From the NCBI GenBank assembly GCA_030424705.1, contig JAUHWJ010000054.1, positions 1 to 8,567 on the forward strand: 8,567 bases of DNA, written 5' to 3'. The translations under genes were made by a program, and so were the position numbers. The stretch's first letter is position 1, and each line of letters opens with the position of its first letter. Of this stretch, positions 6,057 to 8,567 are shown in pieces. Under the pieces are notes generated by a model that saw only the letters and a program-made list of their open reading frames with translations, made no database searches and was not told the DNA's origin. This DNA comes from Alphaproteobacteria bacterium (GTDB taxonomy: Bacteria; Pseudomonadota; Alphaproteobacteria; Rhodobacterales; Rhodobacteraceae).

Positions 6057-6923
6057 CTACCGCGCCTGCCGGTCCTTCGCGTTGGTCGCCTCGATCGCCT
6101 CCCGCGCGGCCTTCCATTCCGCATCGCCCCAGTGGCGAAGCTCGTAGAAATTCCCGCCCGTCGCCAGCGCCTGCGCCCCGTCCATCGCGATCACCTCGCC
6201 CGAGAGCCAGCCGCAGCGGCCCGAGAGGAGGAAGGCGGCGAGGTCGCCGAGCTCCTCCATCGTGCCCACCCGCCCCATCGGATTTGCGGCGACGGTGCGC
6301 GCCCCCGGCTCCTCGCCGGGGTTGAGCCGCTTCGACATGCCCGGCGTCGGAATCTCCCCCGGCGCGACGGCGTTGAGCCGGATGCCGTGGCGGCCCCATT
6401 CGGCGGCGAGGCTCTTCGTCATCGCCGTCACCGCTGCCTTCGACATGGCGGAGGGGACGACGAAGGGCCCGCCGTTCCTGACCCAGGTCACGACGATGGA
6501 AAGCACGTTCCCGCCCGTCCCCGCCGCGATCCAGCGCTTGCCGACCGCCTGCGTCACATAGAACGTCCCGTGCATGACGATGTTCGCCACCGCGTCGAAC
6601 CCGCGGGGGGAAAGGTCCTCCGTCCGGGCGATGAAGTTCCCCGCGGCGTTGTTGAGGAGGCCGGTGAGCCCGCCCGTGGCGAAGCAATCCTCCACCATCT
6701 CCTCCACCGCCTGCGCGTTGCGGATGTCGAGCGGATAGAAGTCCACCCGCCCGCCCGCGGCGCCCATCTCCGCCGCCGCCTCCCGGAGCACGCCCTCGCG
6801 CCGCCCGCAGATCACGATCTCCGCGCCGAGCCCGAGCATCCGCTCCGCCATCGCGCGCCCGAGCCCGGTGCCCCCGCCCGTGACGAGGATACGCTGGCCC
6901 TTGAAGAGGTCCGGCTGGAACAT
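6057..6923 (-). CDS. SDR-family oxidoreductase, 2,4-dienoyl-CoA reductase (DECR) type
   Basis: A 288-residue short-chain dehydrogenase/reductase close to mitochondrial-type NADPH-dependent 2,4-dienoyl-CoA reductase, which removes conjugated double bonds during oxidation of unsaturated fatty acids. The nucleotide motif TGGGTGLG starts at Thr15; Arg41-Arg42 after the second strand favours NADPH; NNAAG is at 91-95. The DECR-specific block FVVPSAMSKAAV contains Ser158 and Lys162, then KSLAAEWGRHGIRLNAVAPG and GRVGTMEELGDLAAFL. In human DECR1 the catalytic Tyr lies 11 residues before this Ser; here that position is Trp147. The start at 6923 is supported by AAGGGAG on the minus strand; the frame is open to 7040, but that extension crosses the divergent neighbour. 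It is transcribed away from the enolase. The role fits the beta-oxidation genes at the other end of the window. Family confidence is high; the exact substrate is uncertain because of the Trp. Confidence 0.88.
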   Translation of the reverse strand: MFQPDLFKGQRILVTGGGTGLGRAMAERMLGLGAEIVICGRREGVLREAAAEMGAAGGRVDFYPLDIRNAQAVEEMVEDCFATGGLTGLLNNAAGNFIARTEDLSPRGFDAVANIVMHGTFYVTQAVGKRWIAAGTGGNVLSIVVTWVRNGGPFVVPSAMSKAAVTAMTKSLAAEWGRHGIRLNAVAPGEIPTPGMSKRLNPGEEPGARTVAANPMGRVGTMEELGDLAAFLLSGRCGWLSGEVIAMDGAQALATGGNFYELRHWGDAEWKAAREAIEATNAKDRQAR

Positions 6924-6996
6924 GGCGTTTCTCCCTTGTGATGGATGCGGAAGCTGGGGCGGTATGGCGGCGCGGTCAAGCCGGAGGGAAGGGCGG
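6924..6996. promoter_or_regulatory. Divergent control region between SDR and enolase genes
   Basis: These 73 bases lie between two divergent starts and must carry the minus-strand site AAGGGAG (complement of 6931-6937, 8 bases from the SDR ATG) and the plus-strand GGAGGG (6983-6988, 8 bases from the enolase ATG). The latter fixes the enolase start at 6997 although the frame is open back to 6868. I see no convincing promoter boxes or operator. Any promoters must be close together or overlap. Confidence 0.45.
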
Positions 6997-8166
6997 ATGA
7001 AGATCACGAAGGTGACGAGCCATGTCCTGCAATGCGACATGCCGGAGGAGCTGGGCTATTCCCAGCAATATTATTCGAAGCGCACGGCGCATCTCGTCGA
7101 GGTCGAGACAGACGAGGGCGTGACGGGCTGGGGCGAGTGCTTCGGCCCGGGAAACGTCGCGCTCGCCAACAAGGGGATCGTGGAGAAGGTCATCCAGCCG
7201 ATGGCGCTGGGGCATGATCCGCTGGACCGGGACGTAATCTGGCACAAGGCCTACAACCTGATGCGCGACCACGGGCAGAAGGGCATGCCGCTCCAGGCGC
7301 TCTCGGGCGTCGACATCGCGCTCTGGGACATCGCGGGAAAGGTCGCCGGCCTGCCCGTCTCCAAGCTGATCGGCGGCGCCTTTCGAGAGAGCGTTCCCGC
7401 CTATGGCTACGGCATGATGCTCAAGCGGGAGGATGTGGCGAGTCATGTCGCGCGGTTCGAGGATGAGGCCGCGCGGATCAAGGCGATGGGCTTCGTCGCG
7501 ACGAAGATGAAGGTCGGCCTCGGCGCGCGGGACGACGTGAAGCTCGCCGCCGCGGTGCGGCGCGGCGTTGGCGACGATTTCGACTTTATGGTGGACGCCA
7601 ATCACGGCTACACGACCGCCGACGCCTTCTATGTCGGCCGCGCGCTGGAGGAGCTCGGCGCCTACTGGTTTGAGGAGCCGGTGGCGCCAGAGGATCACGC
7701 CAGCTATCGGGAGCTTCGAGCGGGGCTAAAGGTCAACATCGCGGGCGGGGAGGCGGAATTCAGTCGCTGGGGCTGGAAGGCGCTGCTGGAAAGCCGCGGG
7801 CTCGACATCGCGCAGCCCGAGGTCTGCGCGCTTGGCGGGATCAGCGAGTATCTCCGGGTGCTGGCGCTCTGCCATTCGCATTTCACGCCGGTGGTGAACC
7901 ATGTCTGGGGCTCCGCTGTCGCGGTGGCGACCAACCTCCAGCTCCTCGCCGCGATGCCGCCGCTGCCAGGCGGCCTCTTTCCGCGCGAGCCCTGGCTCGA
8001 ATTCGACACGACGGAGAACCGCTTCCGCGACGAGTTGCTCGAGGAGCCGCTCGACATTCAGGGGCAGGTGGCGCGGAACGGCGGGCGCGTCGCCGTTCCG
8101 ATGGCGCCGGGTATCGGCGTGGAGCCCGACCGGGCGTTCATCCGGCGCTTCGAGGTCGAGGGCTGA
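6997..8166 (+). CDS. Enolase-superfamily protein, mandelate racemase subgroup (probable acid-sugar dehydratase)
   Basis: A 389-residue protein. An N-terminal capping domain (about 1-125, with VDIALWDIAGK) is followed by a barrel with the subgroup's catalytic layout: Lys170-x-Lys172, metal ligands Asp200 (VDANHGY), Glu226 (FEEP) and Glu252 (GGEAE), and His302 (VVNHVWGS). The spacings Asp200-Glu226-Glu252-275-His302 (26, 26, 23, 27) equal those of mandelate racemase Asp195-Glu221-Glu247-Asp270-His297. The partner of the catalytic His, Asp270 in the racemase, is Glu275 here (QPEVCALGG). Members abstract a proton next to a carboxylate, and most bacterial ones dehydrate sugar acids; the substrate cannot be read from this sequence. 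The gene is divergent from the SDR and is followed after 65 bases by a flavin-reductase-like gene on the same strand. Subgroup is certain; a gene symbol would be a guess. Confidence 0.92.
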   Translation: MKITKVTSHVLQCDMPEELGYSQQYYSKRTAHLVEVETDEGVTGWGECFGPGNVALANKGIVEKVIQPMALGHDPLDRDVIWHKAYNLMRDHGQKGMPLQALSGVDIALWDIAGKVAGLPVSKLIGGAFRESVPAYGYGMMLKREDVASHVARFEDEAARIKAMGFVATKMKVGLGARDDVKLAAAVRRGVGDDFDFMVDANHGYTTADAFYVGRALEELGAYWFEEPVAPEDHASYRELRAGLKVNIAGGEAEFSRWGWKALLESRGLDIAQPEVCALGGISEYLRVLALCHSHFTPVVNHVWGSAVAVATNLQLLAAMPPLPGGLFPREPWLEFDTTENRFRDELLEEPLDIQGQVARNGGRVAVPMAPGIGVEPDRAFIRRFEVEG

Positions 8167-8176
8167 AGCCAGCGCT

Positions 8177-8223
8177 CTTTCGTCCCGCCGCGCCGCCGCC
8201 TAGTCTCGCCGCGGAGACGAAAG
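8177..8223 (+). promoter_or_regulatory. Inverted repeat overlapping the flavin-reductase ribosome binding site
   Basis: CTTTCGTC (8177-8184) is the exact complement of GACGAAAG (8216-8223), with an inner stem CCGCG/CGCGG (8188-8192 with 8210-8214). The 3' arm overlaps the start of AAGGAG (8221-8226), the ribosome binding site 5 bases before the ATG at 8232. In RNA this would form a long hairpin that could partly hide the site. It could instead be an operator, or chance. Confidence 0.35.
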
Positions 8224-8231
8224 GAGCCCCC

Positions 8232-8567
8232 ATGCACTACCGCCCCGGCCTCGACGCGCGGCCCCTGCCCTACGACCCGTTCAAGTCCTGCACCGTGCCG
8301 CGCCCCATCGGCTGGCTGTCGACCGTCGACGCCGAGGGACGGCCCAATCTCGCGCCCTACAGCCAGTGGCAGAACGTCACCTTCGACCCGCCGATGGTCA
8401 TGTTCGCCGCCAACGTCACGCCGGACGGCCGGCGGAAAGACACGGTCCTGAACGCGGAGGAGACGGGCTGGTTCGTCTGGAACATGGCGACATGGGACCT
8501 GCGCGAGGCGGTGAACATCTCCGCCATGGAATTGCCGAAGGGGGAGGACGAGTTCCTGAAGGCCGGC
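8232..8567 (+). CDS. Flavin reductase-like FMN-binding protein, 3'-truncated by window edge
   Basis: The frame starts with ATG at 8232 behind a good AAGGAG site and stays open to the last base (112 codons, no stop). The visible part reads as the N-terminal half of a flavin-reductase-like (DIM6/NTAB) split-barrel protein of roughly 200 residues. Typical stretches are PRPIGWLSTVDAEGRPNLAP, which forms the first strands and FMN pocket, FDPPMVMFAAN, the KDTVLN loop, and FVWNMATWDLREAVNISA. Such proteins bind FMN and either supply reduced flavin to a monooxygenase or act as small oxidoreductases. No monooxygenase is in view, so the partner is unknown. It follows the enolase on the same strand after 65 bases; co-transcription is plausible but the inverted repeat between them leaves this open. 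Confidence 0.88.
   Translation, partial: MHYRPGLDARPLPYDPFKSCTVPRPIGWLSTVDAEGRPNLAPYSQWQNVTFDPPMVMFAANVTPDGRRKDTVLNAEETGWFVWNMATWDLREAVNISAMELPKGEDEFLKAG

Noticed and set aside
6057..6923. SDR as a sulfoacetaldehyde reductase (IsfD) completing the sulfonate module
   Set aside because: Its motifs match dienoyl-CoA reductase, not the classical YxxxK SDR type of IsfD, and it lies on the opposite strand outside the operon.
6132..6941. A 269-codon plus-strand open frame opposite the SDR
   Set aside because: The minus-strand frame carries complete SDR motifs; the plus-strand translation is Arg/Pro/His-rich with no recognisable domain.
6868..6996. Upstream extension of the enolase to an ATG at 6868
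   Set aside because: It would overlap the divergent SDR start, and GGAGGG at 6983-6988 plus the normal family N-terminus (MKITKV) point to 6997.
6924..7040. N-terminal extension of the SDR to 7040 on the minus strand
   Set aside because: The added 39 residues run through the divergent control region and into the enolase gene; MFQPDLFKGQ is the usual SDR beginning and has its own ribosome binding site.

Overview
This window looks chromosomal, from a very GC-rich alphaproteobacterium. The third codon positions are strongly G/C, the genes are tightly packed, and the fatty-acid genes are of a type common in Rhodobacterales-like genomes. The exact taxon cannot be fixed from the sequence alone. 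I see no tRNA, rRNA, CRISPR array, insertion sequence or phage gene.

Layout. Bases 1-3159 hold the end of a beta-oxidation operon: a 5'-truncated thiolase, cut inside its catalytic Cys codon, followed by a FadJ-type enoyl-CoA hydratase/3-hydroxyacyl-CoA dehydrogenase. After a 57-base gap with GC-rich inverted repeats comes a second same-strand group (3217-5864). It contains a small stand-alone Hen1-type RNA 2'-O-methyltransferase domain, a split thiamine-diphosphate 2-oxoacid decarboxylase (ComD/ComE-like; successive genes overlap by 8 and 7 bases), and a YihU-type beta-hydroxyacid dehydrogenase. Bases 5865-6056 separate convergent genes and carry an unusual, locally AT-richer cluster of palindromes. 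On the minus strand (6057-6923) lies a 2,4-dienoyl-CoA-reductase-type SDR. A 73-base divergent gap leads to a mandelate-racemase-subgroup enolase (6997-8166) and then a 3'-truncated flavin-reductase-like protein (from 8232).

How the genes may work together. The thiolase and FadJ-like protein catalyse successive steps of acyl-CoA breakdown, and the dienoyl-CoA-reductase-like SDR would fit unsaturated substrates. The ComD/ComE-like pair followed by the YihU-like reductase suggests a 'decarboxylate, then reduce' module (2-oxoacid to aldehyde to alcohol). Residues shared with YihU (Arg123, Lys171, Asn174) make a sulfonated substrate attractive (sulfopyruvate to sulfoacetaldehyde to isethionate, or sulfolactaldehyde reduction), but phosphonate or dicarboxylate chemistry is not excluded. 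The Hen1-like gene is the biggest surprise. It keeps all four metal-ligand positions of the RNA 3'-end methyltransferases, lacks the N-terminal region of classical bacterial Hen1, has no Pnkp gene in view, and is translationally coupled to a metabolic gene. The enolase and the SDR each show a substitution at a position that is catalytic in the best-known family member.
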